Assembly (NCBI GenBank): GCA_043742785.1
Contig: JAYTXU010000002.1
Location: forward strand, 1 to 64,000
DNA from: JACQCF01 sp043742785
GTDB lineage: Bacteria > Omnitrophota > Gorgyraeia > Zapsychrales > Fredricksoniimonadaceae
Length of the DNA: 64,000 nt
Direction of reading: 5' to 3'
Part shown: in pieces, positions 63,920 through 64,000 of the stretch
How the letters are laid out: each line of letters begins with the position of its first letter
Numbering within the stretch: position 1 is the first letter of the stretch
Translations under genes and position numbers: made by a program
Notes under the pieces: model-generated
Told to the model about the DNA's origin: nothing
The model's input: the letters and a program-made list of their open reading frames with translations, nothing else
Database searches by the model: none

Positions 63920-64000
63920 AAATCCCTACCCTGTAACGCTCCGTTACTCTTTCACATCGATACCCGTGAGCCTTCATCACCTCTTCAAACTCGCCCGAGG
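63900..64000 (-). CDS. 3' end of an unidentified gene (partial)
   Basis: Only the last 33 codons are inside the window: an open frame ending VGIYDKKDS and a TAA at 63900-63902. It overlaps the aminotransferase start by 20 bp, as operon partners often do. The tail (MKAHGYRCERV) is not enough to name a family; given the context, a sugar-pathway enzyme is likely. Confidence 0.55.
   Translation of the reverse strand, partial: SGEFEEVMKAHGYRCERVTERYRVGIYDKKDS

Noticed and set aside
1..64000. CRISPR array or insertion sequence
   Set aside because: No regularly spaced short repeats and no transposase or integrase motifs were seen.

Overview
The window is dominated by one open reading frame. On the minus strand, a single frame is open from an ATG at 56677 to the left edge of the window: 18,892 sense codons with no stop, continuing off the sequence. 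The start, the left edge and every catalytic motif I checked lie in this same frame. Giant ORFs of tens of thousands of residues are known mainly from Omnitrophota (candidate division OP3). That, the AT-rich gene style, intragenic GCCTGCCGGCAGGC palindromes and small toxin-antitoxin pairs make an Omnitrophota-like candidate-phylum bacterium my best guess. No rRNA or marker gene in the window proves it.

Layout of the giant product, N to C (right to left on the map): a short tail and membrane anchor (56.3 kb); a C39 cysteine-peptidase-like domain (55.9-55.5 kb); about 9 kb of adhesin-like Asn/Gly/Ser-rich and Gly/Ala-rich sequence; a two-copy repeat (45.4-44.8 kb); a SecA-like DEAH ATPase (44.1-42.1 kb); two HExxH segments (40.6, 39.1 kb); Pro-rich and coiled-coil linkers; a second SF2 ATPase (33.6-31.9 kb); Pro/Thr-rich linkers; a long unassigned region; a membrane glycosyltransferase (22.2-17.6 kb); a DUF192 domain; a GNAT-like segment; a NodU/CmcH carbamoyltransferase (13.8-12.0 kb); two tandem radical-SAM domains (11.5-9.3 kb); then adenylate kinase, nucleoside diphosphate kinase, a dolichyl-phosphate-glucosyltransferase-like GT2 and a protein-kinase-like domain at the left edge. 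Signal-peptide-like and transmembrane segments recur between modules, as if many genes had been fused in frame.

The most unusual point is that complete plus-strand transcription units sit inside this ORF without breaking it. A tRNA gene with its own promoter lies at 36.65-36.79 kb. Two paralogous mini-operons lie at 8.13-8.62 and 8.78-9.29 kb, each with a TTGACA promoter, extended -10, good ribosome binding sites, two small membrane-protein genes and an intrinsic terminator. Near them are repeated modules of a signal peptide plus a QWGWVGLGVLA membrane segment.

To the right (57.3-59.6 kb, plus strand) is a small defence/stability block: a BrnT/BrnA toxin-antitoxin pair, an apparently leaderless winged-helix/phosphoribosyltransferase gene and a second ribbon-helix-helix/RelE pair, punctuated by related palindromes. 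From 59.5 to 64 kb, on the minus strand, lie surface-sugar genes: a DegT-type aminotransferase, a GT2 glycosyltransferase, an AAA/DUF4143 ATPase and a sugar C-methyltransferase, with the 3' end of another gene at the right edge.
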